Of a stretch of DNA of 64,000 nucleotides, positions 8,113-16,294 are shown in pieces (the stretch's first letter is position 1; each line of letters begins with the position of its first letter). The position numbers and the translations under genes are program-made. The notes below the pieces were generated by a model. That model saw only the letters and a list, made by a program, of their open reading frames with translations, searched no databases and was not told the DNA's origin. Source of the stretch: Sandaracinus amylolyticus (lineage in GTDB: Bacteria; Myxococcota_A; Polyangia; Polyangiales; Sandaracinaceae); NCBI RefSeq assembly GCF_000737325.1, contig NZ_CP011125.1:3720001-3784000 (forward strand), written 5' to 3'.

Positions 8113-9075
8113 ATGGCGAAGCGATTCACCGAGCTCGCGGAGCTCACCACGCCGGCCGACGTCGACGTTCTCGCGCTCGAGGACATCGCGGCCGACGAGA
8201 CGAAGAAGATCACGGTCGCGAACCTGCGCGCTGTGATGCGCGGGACCGCGCTCGAGCTCGTCCCCGCGGACGCGCCCGGTGCCGCGGTCGGGCTCTCGGG
8301 GAACAACCTCGCGGGCTCGTTCGAGGCCAAGTTCTTTCTGAGCGCGCCCGCCGGCGAGCCCGCAGACCCGGCGACGAGCGGCCCGTACTACCTGCACTTC
8401 GACGACGGCGGTTCGAACGAGGAGGACGTCATCGTCATCCGCCGCGTCGGGGCCGTGCGCCATCTCGCGTCGCCGCTGCAGCACGACTACCTCTCGGGAT
8501 CGGCGACGGTCGCGTACGCGGGCCCGGCGACGTCGCCCGCGACGGTGGGCGGCATGCCGGCGACGGCGTTCGCCCGCCTCGAGGCGCTCGACTTCGAGCA
8601 CACGCAGAACCCCGAAGACAACGGCGTCGCGACGCCCGGCAATTCGGGGAAGTGGGCGCACTCGAACCACGTGCACCCGGCCGCCGGCGCCGCCGCGATC
8701 TCCTTCGACCCGACCGGGCTGACGATCCCCGCCACCAACGTGCAGGAGGCGATCGAGCAGGCCATCGCGCCGATCGCGCCGACCACGGAGATCGGCACGT
8801 CGCGATCCGTCGGCACCAGCGATCACGGGCGAACGATCATCTGCTCGGCCGCAGGCGCCGTGACGATCACGGCGCTCGTCGCGGAGCCCGGCACCACCGT
8901 CGCTCTCCTGCAGGCGGGCACCGGGAAGGTCTCGGTCGTCGGCGACACCGGCGTCACCGTCGCGGCAGAGCCCGACTTCGTGCCGAGCTCGCGCGCCGAG
9001 GGCTGCCTCCTCGTGGCTCACTGGCTCGCGAACAACTACCTGCTCGTCACGGGCTCGCTCGAGGACGCCCCGTGA
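8113..9075 (+). CDS. Putative phage tail fibre / structural protein
   Basis: 320 residues; ATG at 8113 after GAGGAGAG (8096-8103). Not recognised with certainty. The N terminus MAKRFTELAELTTPADVDVLALEDIAADETKKITVANL is of the kind seen at the start of phage fibre proteins ('..D.l.i.d....tkkit..nl'). The middle holds a KWAHSNHVHP motif like the G-x-H-x-H of fibre proteins, followed by an Ala/Gly/Thr-rich C-terminal domain. Its TGA overlaps the next GTG. Confidence 0.6.
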   Translation: MAKRFTELAELTTPADVDVLALEDIAADETKKITVANLRAVMRGTALELVPADAPGAAVGLSGNNLAGSFEAKFFLSAPAGEPADPATSGPYYLHFDDGGSNEEDVIVIRRVGAVRHLASPLQHDYLSGSATVAYAGPATSPATVGGMPATAFARLEALDFEHTQNPEDNGVATPGNSGKWAHSNHVHPAAGAAAISFDPTGLTIPATNVQEAIEQAIAPIAPTTEIGTSRSVGTSDHGRTIICSAAGAVTITALVAEPGTTVALLQAGTGKVSVVGDTGVTVAAEPDFVPSSRAEGCLLVAHWLANNYLLVTGSLEDAP

Positions 9076-10226
9076 ACGCCGCGCACCTGCTGCGCATGGG
9101 CGCGGGCGCGATGAACGCGCGCCGGCGCGCCTCCATCGACGGCGTCGTGCTCGATCTGTTCTCGGGCGGAACGGTCACGCGCGCGGGCGTGAAGTACGTG
9201 CAGAGCGACGGCGACTCGCTCGTGCAGGTCGCATCGGGCGTGCGCGCGATCGAGAATCGGGGCGACGGCGCCGGCGACATGCTCAGCATGGAGGGCTCGC
9301 GCTCAAACGTCGTGCGCGGCTCGACGCCGGTCAGCGTGAGCGGGCTCGCGAGCAACCTCGCGACCCCGACCTTCGCCGCCGTCGATGGCCCGCTCGGGCC
9401 GATGACCGCAGCGACCTACGCGTTCACGGCGAGCACCGACTCGCGGGTCATCTACGCGTGGGGCAGCGTGCCCGCCGACAACGTGCTCGCGCACCTGAGC
9501 TGCTGGGTACGCGCGCAGAGCGGAACCCAGACAGTCCGCCTCGTCATGCGCACGAAGGCCGCGACCTACGTCTACTCGCCCGACTTCGTGATCGGGACGA
9601 CGTGGACGCGCATCAGTTGGGACGTGAGCGTCGGCGCCGGCGCGTCCGCACCGACGACTGGGCTGGCCACGGGCTCAGACGGGCTCGCGCGTACCGTCGA
9701 GGTCGCCTGCTTTCAGGCTGAGGGCAACTCGACGACGACCTTCGGGTTTCCGTCGTCGTACATCGCGAACCCAGGAACGTCGTTCACCACGCGCGTCGCG
9801 GATCGGCTCACGTACGCCGTGGGCGAGTACCCGGCGAGCTTCCTGACCGACGGCTTCGAGATGACGGTCCGCCCCGACGGCTCCAGCTCGGAGATCGTCG
9901 CTACGTCGTCGAACATCGCGCTCGCGGCGATCGGCTCCACGACGTACCTCCTGTTTCAGATCAGCGCGGGCAACCTCCGCCCGATCATGGTCGTCAACAA
10001 CGTCGCCCGGATCACCGGCGCCAACATCACGTTCTCGCGCGGACAGGCGGTCACGGTGGCGCTGCGGCCCTCCGCCGGAACGCTGACCGTCGCGGGCGCG
10101 ACGACCGGGAACGGCCTCAACACCGGCACCGGCGAGGCGTGGCCGAGCGGGACGCTCGACATCGGCCGCACGAGCGTGGGCGGCAACCTCAACGGGCGTA
10201 TCGCCCGATACATGGTGGGGCTCTGA
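9072..10226 (+). CDS. Putative receptor-binding tail protein with LamG/carbohydrate-binding-like domains
   Basis: 384 residues from GTG in a GTGA overlap. Ser/Thr/Gly-rich, strongly beta. Residues ~90-220 look like a carbohydrate-binding module of phage fibres (AATYAFTAST, SCWVRAQSGTQTVRLVMRT, then CFQAEGNSTTTFGFPSSYI, a phrase common in phage fibre CBM-like domains), and the end (NGRIARYMVGL) looks like a concanavalin A/LamG-like strand. It probably binds the host surface. Assignment is by pattern, not by search. Confidence 0.6.
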   Translation: MNAAHLLRMGAGAMNARRRASIDGVVLDLFSGGTVTRAGVKYVQSDGDSLVQVASGVRAIENRGDGAGDMLSMEGSRSNVVRGSTPVSVSGLASNLATPTFAAVDGPLGPMTAATYAFTASTDSRVIYAWGSVPADNVLAHLSCWVRAQSGTQTVRLVMRTKAATYVYSPDFVIGTTWTRISWDVSVGAGASAPTTGLATGSDGLARTVEVACFQAEGNSTTTFGFPSSYIANPGTSFTTRVADRLTYAVGEYPASFLTDGFEMTVRPDGSSSEIVATSSNIALAAIGSTTYLLFQISAGNLRPIMVVNNVARITGANITFSRGQAVTVALRPSAGTLTVAGATTGNGLNTGTGEAWPSGTLDIGRTSVGGNLNGRIARYMVGL

Positions 10227-10705
10227 TGCCGCGCCGCGGGACGCTGATCGCGTACGTGCGGCGCGACGACGCCGTCGCCGAGGTTCCCACGGTGCTCGTG
10301 CCGACGTCGTGGTACCTCGAGCGCGCCGATCGCATCGGCGCGATCACGCTCGCGAGCGTGTGGCCGCTCGGGCGCGAGGGCTCGTCGGTGATCGGCGGCG
10401 CGCTGCGCGAGCACCGCGACGTGTTCTTTCACGCGTGGTTGCTGGTCGCGCACGCATCGCTCCCGCGCGCGCTGTTCGTGCTGACAGGGCACCCGTTCGT
10501 GCTGCAGCACCTCGCCGACATGGTCGCGGCCGACGCGCTGTCGTGGACGCGCACCTGGGCGAGCCTCGTCGATCTGCGCGCCGACGCGACGACGCTCGCG
10601 CAGCAGGTCCGGGCGCAATGGCCCGTGGAGCACATCGACGGCGGGCTCGTGCGGATCCTCGCACGCGTCGCGGGGTTCGAAGACGACGACGCGGAGGGCG
10701 CGTGA
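10226..10705 (+). CDS. Hypothetical phage protein
   Basis: 159 residues, ATG shares one base with the preceding TGA. No family recognised. It has alternating hydrophobic segments and a conserved-looking Trp-rich middle (VWPLGREG, HAWLLVAHASL, SWTRTWASLV). It sits between the receptor-binding protein and a small membrane protein and may be a fibre chaperone or structural accessory, but nothing in the residues proves this. Confidence 0.55.
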   Translation: MPRRGTLIAYVRRDDAVAEVPTVLVPTSWYLERADRIGAITLASVWPLGREGSSVIGGALREHRDVFFHAWLLVAHASLPRALFVLTGHPFVLQHLADMVAADALSWTRTWASLVDLRADATTLAQQVRAQWPVEHIDGGLVRILARVAGFEDDDAEGA

Positions 10706-11103
10706 TGGACGACGTGTTGGGGGTCGCGCGGGAGTGGGGCTCGTGGGCGGGCGTGGTGATGGGCGTGCTGGCGCTGCTGCGCTCGTACGCCTCGACGTCG
10801 CAGCGCACCATCCGGCAACTCGCGACGTGGCTCGACGAGGCGCGCGGCGAGATCACGGCGCTGCGCGGCGAGCTCGCGGCGGCCAAGGGCCAGATCGCGC
10901 GGCTCGCCGGCGAGGTCGAGCGGCTCACGCCGTTCGAGGCTCGCGCGCAGTCGCTCGCGCGGGAGCTGCGCGAGACGCACGCCGCGATCTCGGCGGGAGG
11001 CGGCGCGGAGCAGCGGGCGATCTCGCTCGTGCGCGAACCGTCGCCGGGCATTGGGGCAGAGGTGATCGAGATGCCGCGCGCGGCGCTGCGCGAGGAGAGG
11101 TGA
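10705..11103 (+). CDS. Small membrane-anchored coiled-coil phage protein (DUF2730-like)
   Basis: 132 residues; ATG shares one base with the preceding TGA. One hydrophobic segment at about 8-27 (GSWAGVVMGVLALLRSY) is followed by a helical region with heptad-like Leu/Ala spacing (LRGELAAAKGQIARLAGEVERL). Phage proteins with one N-terminal membrane segment plus coiled coil occur in lysis regions (spanin i-type) and as DUF2730 proteins of Mu-like phages. The place right before the next membrane protein supports a lysis role, but this is inference. Confidence 0.5.
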   Translation: MDDVLGVAREWGSWAGVVMGVLALLRSYASTSQRTIRQLATWLDEARGEITALRGELAAAKGQIARLAGEVERLTPFEARAQSLARELRETHAAISAGGGAEQRAISLVREPSPGIGAEVIEMPRAALREER

Positions 11104-11110
11104 GAGAGCC

Positions 11111-11944
11111 ATGACGAAGAGACTGTTGGACCTGCAGCGGGTGACGCCCGGCGCGTGGGCCGTGCTCGCGGTGCTGATCGCATCGTGCGCGGCGATCGTG
11201 ATCTGGGCGCCGCCGCACTTCTGGGATTCGCTCGCGCGCGCCGACCCGCGCCACATCGCGGGCGTGATCTCCCTCGTCGGCGGCTCGTTCGTCGCGCTGC
11301 TCGTGCAGTGGAAGCGCGAGACCGCAGACGGGCCTGGGCTGTCGAGTGCTCGGCGCTGGGAACAGCCGGGGTACGACGACGAGGACCCGACGAACCCGCA
11401 GACCCCGACTGCACTCGATCGTCGCGATCGGCCGCCGGGTGATCGGCCGTCTCGTCGCGCGGGCGGCTCGTCGATCGCATCGCTCGTCGCGGTCGCGTTC
11501 CTCGGCGTAGTCGGTCTCGCGCTGCTCGTGAGCGGCTGCGGCGCGAGCGCGGTGCGCATCCACGCGACCAGCGCGACGATCGCCACGCACGCCGCGAGCG
11601 CGGCGCGCGTCGAGCTGCTGCGCGCCGTCGACGAAGCGATCGCTCGGTGCCAGGCGCGACCCGAGGTCGAGCGCGCTGCGTGCCTCGAGCAGGCGGAACG
11701 CCAGCACCGCGACGCAGGCGTCGCGCTCGACGCGGCCGTGATGGCGATCGCCGACTACCGCGAGGCCGTCGAGGTCGCGCACCTGGCGGAAGACCAGGAG
11801 CTCGTCGCGGTCGTGCTCTCGCGCGCGAAGGCGCACGCGTCGGCGCAGTGGTCGCGCGCGCTCGAGCTCGCGACCGCGCTCGGCGCGAACCTACCCAGCG
11901 ATCTCGATGCGCTCGCGCTCGCGAGCGGTGGAGGTGCCCGATGA
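11111..11944 (+). CDS. Holin-like membrane protein with internal lipobox-like segment (lysis module)
   Basis: 277 residues. Hydrophobic segments at about 13-33 and 48-66 look like a small holin. After a Pro/Asp/Arg-rich linker (80-118) a third segment at 122-142 ends in LLVSGCGAS, which is a lipobox pattern with Cys143, followed by an Ala-rich helical region containing two further Cys residues. The end resembles an Rz1/o-spanin-like or lipoprotein part joined to a holin-like part. Whether it is one protein, or the second part starts internally, cannot be decided; no ATG/GTG lies directly before the third segment in this frame. Confidence 0.5.
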   Translation: MTKRLLDLQRVTPGAWAVLAVLIASCAAIVIWAPPHFWDSLARADPRHIAGVISLVGGSFVALLVQWKRETADGPGLSSARRWEQPGYDDEDPTNPQTPTALDRRDRPPGDRPSRRAGGSSIASLVAVAFLGVVGLALLVSGCGASAVRIHATSATIATHAASAARVELLRAVDEAIARCQARPEVERAACLEQAERQHRDAGVALDAAVMAIADYREAVEVAHLAEDQELVAVVLSRAKAHASAQWSRALELATALGANLPSDLDALALASGGGAR

Positions 11945-12282
11945 GCTCGCCCGTCGACATCGCGATCGGTCTCGGAACCGCGCTGCTGCCTCCGCTCATC
12001 GAGGAGATCAAGGCGGCGCTCGAGGAGGGCCTCGACGAGAAGGCCGCCACCGAGCGCGCGCTCGAGCGCATGCGCGCCGCGGCGCTGCCCGCGCCGGTGA
12101 GCGCGGAGATCGCTGCGCGGTTCGCGGCCGCGCGCGCCGCCCTCCCCGACGCGCAGCCGGCGCCCCGTGCCCTCTCGGTCGCGAGCACCCGCGCGCTCCA
12201 GCGCCTCGTCGCCGGCGGCGCCCTCTCGCATCAGGAGCGCGCCGCGATCCGCGAGGCGCTCGGGGACGCGCTCGGCCGATGA
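11941..12282 (+). CDS. Small helical hypothetical phage protein
   Basis: 113 residues; ATGA overlap with the previous gene. Ala/Glu/Leu-rich and almost entirely helical (IEEIKAALEEGLDEKAATERALERM). No signal peptide, only a weak N-terminal hydrophobic stretch. Family not recognised. It is placed between the holin-like gene and the probable lytic enzyme and shares their overlaps, so it probably belongs to the same transcription unit. Confidence 0.5.
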   Translation: MSSPVDIAIGLGTALLPPLIEEIKAALEEGLDEKAATERALERMRAAALPAPVSAEIAARFAAARAALPDAQPAPRALSVASTRALQRLVAGGALSHQERAAIREALGDALGR

Positions 12283-13085
12283 AGGCGCCGATCGGCTCCC
12301 CGATGGACGTCTACGTCCCGCACCCGCGGGGCGTGGGCGTCTTCCTCGCGAGCGGCGACGTCGCGCGGATGGCCGCGAGCCCGATGAAGCTCGGGCGCGA
12401 GGCCGAGTTGCTCGTCGCCGCGCGCGCTCGGTGGGTCGCGATCTGGGTCGAGAGCCCCGACGGCGCGCCCCGCCGCGCCTCGCTGGCGACCGTGCAGCGC
12501 GTCGCGGATGGCCTGCGCGGGTTCGGGCTCGGCGTGAGCGTGTGGAGCTTCCCGCGGCCCGGCGAGGCCGCGCGCGCGGGGCAGCACCTCGGGCGCATCG
12601 CGACGGCGATCGGCGCCGAGCTCGCGATCCTCGACGTCGAGGATCCGGACGGCGCGCGCGGGCCGCTCGACTGGGAAGCCGACCACGCGCGCATGCTCGT
12701 CGACGCGACGATCGAGGAGCTCCGCGAGCGCACGATGCTCGCGGTCACCTCGTACCCGGGGCGCGTCGGTCACGGGCTGCCCTGGGGCGAGCTCGCTGCG
12801 GGGATCGGGATGCCGCAGGTCTACGGGACCGCGGATCGTCCACAGAGCGCCGCCGCTGCGGTGCGCTCGTGGCGCGACGTGCACGGCGCAGTGATCCCGA
12901 TCACGTCGCTGCGATCGCCCGGCGCGCAGCACGCGAACGTCGACGCCGCGCAGCTCCGCGCGCGCATGAGCGCGATCGCGCTCGAGGACGTCACCGCGAT
13001 CGCGCTGTGGTCGTGGGCGCTGCTGCGCGTCTCGCTCGAGCACCGCGCGGCGGTCGCGGCGTGGTCCGACGCGCGCGCGTGGTGA
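12279..13085 (+). CDS. TIM-barrel glycoside-hydrolase-like protein, possible endolysin
   Basis: 268 residues; ATGA overlap. Successive strand-like segments read as a (beta/alpha) barrel: RWVAIWVES, LGVSVWSFPRP, ELAILDVEDPDGA (about 113-122, two acidic residues at the strand end as in GH25-type lysozymes), MLAVTSYP, IGMPQVYG, and VTAIALWSWALL. This ordering is like GH25/GH-like phage lysins that cut peptidoglycan. No cell-wall binding domain is visible. Last gene of the + strand phage block; it ends one base before the convergent lipoprotein gene. The enzymatic role is inferred. Confidence 0.55.
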   Translation: MKAPIGSPMDVYVPHPRGVGVFLASGDVARMAASPMKLGREAELLVAARARWVAIWVESPDGAPRRASLATVQRVADGLRGFGLGVSVWSFPRPGEAARAGQHLGRIATAIGAELAILDVEDPDGARGPLDWEADHARMLVDATIEELRERTMLAVTSYPGRVGHGLPWGELAAGIGMPQVYGTADRPQSAAAAVRSWRDVHGAVIPITSLRSPGAQHANVDAAQLRARMSAIALEDVTAIALWSWALLRVSLEHRAAVAAWSDARAW

Positions 13086-13718
13086 TCACGGCGGCGTGAA
13101 CTGGCAGTGTCCGAGCCCCAGAGAATTGCCAGCGAGCAGGGTCGTCGTGTCGCAGTGATACGCGCTGCCCTCGACATCCGGGCATGCCACGCCGCCGGGA
13201 ACGCAATAGCGACGGCACACGGTCACACAGAACAACCCCGCACGGCAGTCGCTGTCATCGTCGCACGTCTCGTCCTCTCGCTGAGGCCCCGAGGGCACGC
13301 ACTCGGGTGGACCGATCCCGGGGCTGCGTCCGCCGACCTCTGACAGCCGACACGCATCGCCCGTGTCGCATCCCGACTGCGGCACCACGTTGCACTCCGG
13401 CGGCGGCCCCGAGTCGCGACCTCCATCCCGCCCCGCGTCGGGTCGCGCGCCATCCACGCCCGCGTCGCGCGCGCTGGCGTCGATCTCGGGCCCCGCGTCG
13501 AGCGCGCCAGCGTCGTTGACGGCGCCACCGCCACCGTCCATCACGCCGCACTCGCAGGGGCCGAGACTCTCGCCCTCGTCGTCGCAGACCTGCTCGCCGC
13601 TCGCGCCCCCCGAGCAGATACATGCGCGGCTCTCGCCTGGGGCGCACACGGGCGGCGCTGGGTCCGGCGACGAGCACGCGGCGAGCAGCAGCAGGGCGAC
13701 GGCGAGGGCGGGGCGCAT
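13086..13718 (-). CDS. Cys-rich lipoprotein with Asp/Gly-rich linker
   Basis: 210 residues. Signal peptide of lipoprotein type, MRPALAVALLLLAAC, lipobox LLAAC with Cys15. Two short Cys-rich domains (CAPGESRACICSGG at about 25-55 and CDDDSDCRAGLFCVTVCRRYC at about 150-172) are joined by an Ala/Asp/Gly-rich low-complexity linker (DAGRDGGRDSG). This build is common among secreted proteins of Sandaracinus-like myxobacteria. Function unknown. It looks like a host-lineage gene rather than a phage gene and ends exactly where the phage block ends. Confidence 0.75.
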   Translation of the reverse strand: MRPALAVALLLLAACSSPDPAPPVCAPGESRACICSGGASGEQVCDDEGESLGPCECGVMDGGGGAVNDAGALDAGPEIDASARDAGVDGARPDAGRDGGRDSGPPPECNVVPQSGCDTGDACRLSEVGGRSPGIGPPECVPSGPQREDETCDDDSDCRAGLFCVTVCRRYCVPGGVACPDVEGSAYHCDTTTLLAGNSLGLGHCQFTPP

Positions 13719-13857
13719 CGGGAGATCGAGCCAGGTTCCGCTCGGCGACGCAACGACCTACCCGAGCTGGGCGTGCCGGTGACTTCCACCGTGAGCTCGC
13801 GGCGTGATCAGGACGAACTCGCGCGCTCCAGGTGGGTCGGAACGGAGGCTGATGAAA

Positions 13858-14310
13858 TCAGCGCGGGCCCCTCTTCTCGTCCTCCTCGCTCCAGTGAAGG
13901 AGGATGTAGAAGCCTTCGTCGCCAAGGCGCGCCTCGCGAACACGAACGTCGCGCTGCACGGCTCGAAGCACGGCGTCGTCGTCGCCGGGCTTCCGCGCGA
14001 CCTCCATTCCATGGCCCAGCGCCTTTCGTCGTGCGAGTTGCAGTCGCTCCGTCGAGTCCTTCGCTACTGGGTAGGTGTCGCGGAGCGTGCGTATGCTGCC
14101 CTCAAGGAAGAGCCGCACAAAGTTGACGCGCTGTCGAAGGGCTTCGTGAACGATCTCCGTTGCACGGTCGACGACCTCGGCGCCGCGCTCCGATTGCTTC
14201 TGAGCACGCGTCGCTAGCGCGTTCGCGCGCTTCGCGATCATGGCGCCCCAGATTGATGTCGTGATCGCCGCGATGCTGAGCAGCATCGTGACCCAGTCGC
14301 TCGTGTCCAT
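13858..14310 (-). CDS. Small membrane protein, third gene of the hicAB operon
   Basis: 150 residues starting at ATG 14310. One N-terminal hydrophobic segment (about 7-24, MLLSIAAITTSIWGAMIA), then a basic helical cytoplasmic-type region (KRANALATRAQKQSERGAEVV...). No known family seen. It begins only ten bases after the hicB stop and so is very probably transcribed with hicAB. A longer reading from 14415 would lie over the hicB end and has a Ser/Arg-rich start, so the later ATG was chosen. Confidence 0.6.
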   Translation of the reverse strand: MDTSDWVTMLLSIAAITTSIWGAMIAKRANALATRAQKQSERGAEVVDRATEIVHEALRQRVNFVRLFLEGSIRTLRDTYPVAKDSTERLQLARRKALGHGMEVARKPGDDDAVLRAVQRDVRVREARLGDEGFYILLHWSEEDEKRGPR

Positions 14311-14320
14311 CTCGATGGCC

Positions 14321-14734
14321 TCACTCGCGCGCGAGCTGCGCGACGCGTGCCTGTGACACGCCGAGCGCGACGCCCGCGTCGCGCGTCGTGAAGCCGAGCT
14401 CGTCGACGAGCACACGGACGGCTTCGCGAGAGCGCTCCGACGCCTTCGTCTGGGCGCTCTCTGCCGCCTCGCGCGCCTTCTGGTAGGCGTCGACGGCGCG
14501 GCGCGCCTTCACCGGAAGGCGCACGTCGTCGACGATCTCGACGTCGTCCGCATCGTGGCGGAACAGGCCGAGGGCCTCGCGGATGCGCTCGCGCGCCTGC
14601 GCGATGCCGCGCCCCTGCGAGAGGCAGCCGGGAACCTCAGGAACCGTGACGGTCCACCAACCAGGCTCGCCGGCGGGTTCGTACACGGCCGTCACGCGCG
14701 CGACGCTCTGCTTGGTCTTCTGCTTGCGGGTCAT
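14321..14734 (-). CDS. hicB: HicB family antitoxin
   Basis: 137 residues. The N-terminal half (TAVYEPAGEPGWWTVTVPEVPGC, then GRGIAQARERIREALGLF) is the partial RNase H-fold of HicB antitoxins, which block the HicA toxin. The C-terminal end (GFTTRDAGVALGVSQARVAQLARE) reads as a helix-turn-helix, the DNA-binding part that represses the hicA promoter. The ATG at 14734 is 71 bases downstream of the hicA stop. Toxin-first order is usual in this family. Confidence 0.9.
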   Translation of the reverse strand: MTRKQKTKQSVARVTAVYEPAGEPGWWTVTVPEVPGCLSQGRGIAQARERIREALGLFRHDADDVEIVDDVRLPVKARRAVDAYQKAREAAESAQTKASERSREAVRVLVDELGFTTRDAGVALGVSQARVAQLARE

Positions 14735-14805
14735 CGTGTTCTCCGAGTCGTGAACGAGGCAACGAGCGAAGGCGAGCGGGGCAGAACGGGAGGAGCCCGA
14801 GGGAC

Positions 14806-15012
14806 TCACGCCCCCCGAAGCCACCCCTTCCCGAGGCATGGTTCCATCGTCTTCTCGATGGCGTGGAGGGTGCCGACCTTGATGTCCTCCCCCTTGTGGC
14901 TCGGGACGACGACGGTGCACGTCCCGATCTTCCACACGCGGTGCGACCCCTTCTGCCGGGCCATCGTCGCACCGCGCGACTTGAGAATCCGTTCGACTTC
15001 ACTCGCCTTCAT
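14806..15012 (-). CDS. hicA: HicA family toxin (mRNA interferase)
   Basis: 68 residues, the usual small size. Double-stranded RNA-binding-like fold: MKASEVERILKSRG, then KGSHRVWK with the catalytic His (His24) in the conserved G-S-H context, VVPSHKGEDIKVGTL, and a C-terminal helix. HicA cleaves mRNA in the cell and is neutralised by HicB, encoded next. Either ATG 15018 or ATG 15012 could start it; MKASEV at 15012 matches the family start. The -10 box (15020-15025) lies so close that the message is probably leaderless. Confidence 0.9.
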   Translation of the reverse strand: MKASEVERILKSRGATMARQKGSHRVWKIGTCTVVVPSHKGEDIKVGTLHAIEKTMEPCLGKGWLRGA

Positions 15013-15040
15013 GAGCATGAGTATAGCTCTACTCATGCTC
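15013..15040. promoter_or_regulatory. Inverted repeat, probable HicB operator
   Basis: Perfect inverted repeat GAGCATGAGTA - TAGCTC - TACTCATGCTC, 11-base arms and a six-base spacer. It lies between and over the -35 and -10 boxes of the hicA promoter, exactly where a repressor would block RNA polymerase. A further half-site CTACTCA is seen at 15052-15058. HicB proteins with a C-terminal helix-turn-helix are known to autoregulate. Confidence 0.75.
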
Positions 15041-15047
15041 TCGTCAA
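15020..15047 (-). promoter_or_regulatory. hicA promoter (sigma-70-like)
   Basis: On the minus strand: TTGACG (15047-15042), 16 bases, TATACT (15025-15020). The predicted start of transcription falls on or one base before the ATG at 15012, so the transcript would have no leader. Confidence 0.7.
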
Positions 15048-15126
15048 TAGGTCTACTCAAGATTGTTCGATCCGCGCGCGAGACGCAACCCGTCAGTCGC
15101 GAGTCGCCAGCTCCGACGGCGCATCC

Positions 15127-15468
15127 GTGCCGCTCGCGAGCGACCTCAACCCCAATCGCGCCGAGCGCTGCGCGGGCTGCGGCGAGCCCCTTGGCCTCGG
15201 GCCGTGGTGGTGCATAGAGACGCAGCCATTCCACGAGCGCTGCGCGCCGTGGGAGTCGCGCGCGTTCCCGCTGTCGCACGAGATCCGCCGGCTGCGCTTG
15301 CTGCGTCGGAAGCTCACGCGCGCGATCGCGGCGATCGATGCGGTCGGGGTTGCGCTGCGCGCCGCGGAGCGCCGGTGGCCCGACAGCGCGCTCGACCTTC
15401 TCTCCGCGTCGCACAAGGCGATCGAGGGCCTCGACGCGCGCATGCGCGAGCTCGGGTGGCGTCGCTGA
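15127..15468 (+). CDS. Small zinc-finger-like hypothetical protein
   Basis: 113 residues from GTG 15127; no better start is visible. The N-terminal part has a possible metal site, CAGCG...C...HERC (Cys18, Cys21, then Cys and His-x-x-Cys), the rest is a basic helical region (RRLRLLRRKLTRAIAAIDAVG) with a second helix. Divergent from hicA. Not recognised as a known family; small phage or mobile-element proteins often look like this. Confidence 0.5.
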   Translation: MPLASDLNPNRAERCAGCGEPLGLGPWWCIETQPFHERCAPWESRAFPLSHEIRRLRLLRRKLTRAIAAIDAVGVALRAAERRWPDSALDLLSASHKAIEGLDARMRELGWRR

Positions 15469-15728
15469 AGCGCGGCCCGCTCCGCTATCCTCGCGCCCCT
15501 CCCGGTCACATCTTCAAGGCGCCCGCTCTAGTGTGGACGTCGGGCCACGCGCGAGATCGGTCGCACTCGCGATATCTCGAGCAGAAGCTCCCGCGTCCAT
15601 CAGCCGTCGACGCGCGGCGATGCGGCGGGCCAACTGCGACCGGCGCTTCTTGCGAGGGACGACACCACGCGCGCGGCGCGGGAGCAACGCGAGCAGGCTC
15701 CGCCGCGGTTCGCGCGCGCGGCGACGCG

Positions 15729-16115
15729 ATGCCCCTTGACCGTTCGAAGTTGATGGCCACGGTGCCGCCCATGACGATCATCAAGCGGGGGACCCCGCAA
15801 CCCAGCCCGGTCCAGTCTCAAAGCCATGTCACGATCGAAGTGCCGCTCGACCCGGAACCACATCCGGTTTGGATGCTGCTCTTCAACTACCACGTCGCGG
15901 CGCAGGCCCCGTTCGGCGACCGGCCGCTCGCGATGAACGGTCGGATCTATTTCACGATGCCTGTCGCCGAAGGCGAAGAAGGTCTCAGGCGACGCATGGG
16001 CATCATCGACGCGACGCTCGACGCGCTGAACCAGGCCGTCGAATCGGCGCGCGCGGCATCGAACGCGGAAGACAACGCCCGGCGCGAGCTTCTGGCCAAG
16101 GCGTCGGAGCTCTGA
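15729..16115 (+). CDS. Hypothetical protein
   Basis: 128 residues; ATG 15729, with ATG 15753 as an alternative (MATVPPMTIIKRGTPQPS). Middle part beta-like (VTIEVPLDPEPHPVWMLLFNYHV), followed by a C-terminal helix (IIDATLDALNQAVESARAASN). No known domain. The 260 bases between the previous gene and this one (15469-15728) show no ORF with good features. It is on + while its neighbours on the right are on minus. Confidence 0.55.
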   Translation: MPLDRSKLMATVPPMTIIKRGTPQPSPVQSQSHVTIEVPLDPEPHPVWMLLFNYHVAAQAPFGDRPLAMNGRIYFTMPVAEGEEGLRRRMGIIDATLDALNQAVESARAASNAEDNARRELLAKASEL

Positions 16116-16294
16116 ACGAGCCCTGTCGCGACGCCCTCGCGTCACGCAGTCTTTCTCCCGTTGGGGTGAGGGTCGCGAGTTTCGCCTCGGCGCGGAGGCT
16201 AGAGCACGGGCGCGTTCGCGAGCCGCCCGTTTCCTTCGCCTTCCTGCTTGCGTCATCGCGGAGCGTACCGTGCCGCGCCTCGCGGGCGCCGCGC

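Noticed and set aside
15093-15509. Minus-strand frame opposite the 15127-15468 gene.
   Set aside because: Ser/Arg-rich with no start context; the + frame has Cys pairs and a normal helix pattern, though this gene itself is only moderately certain.
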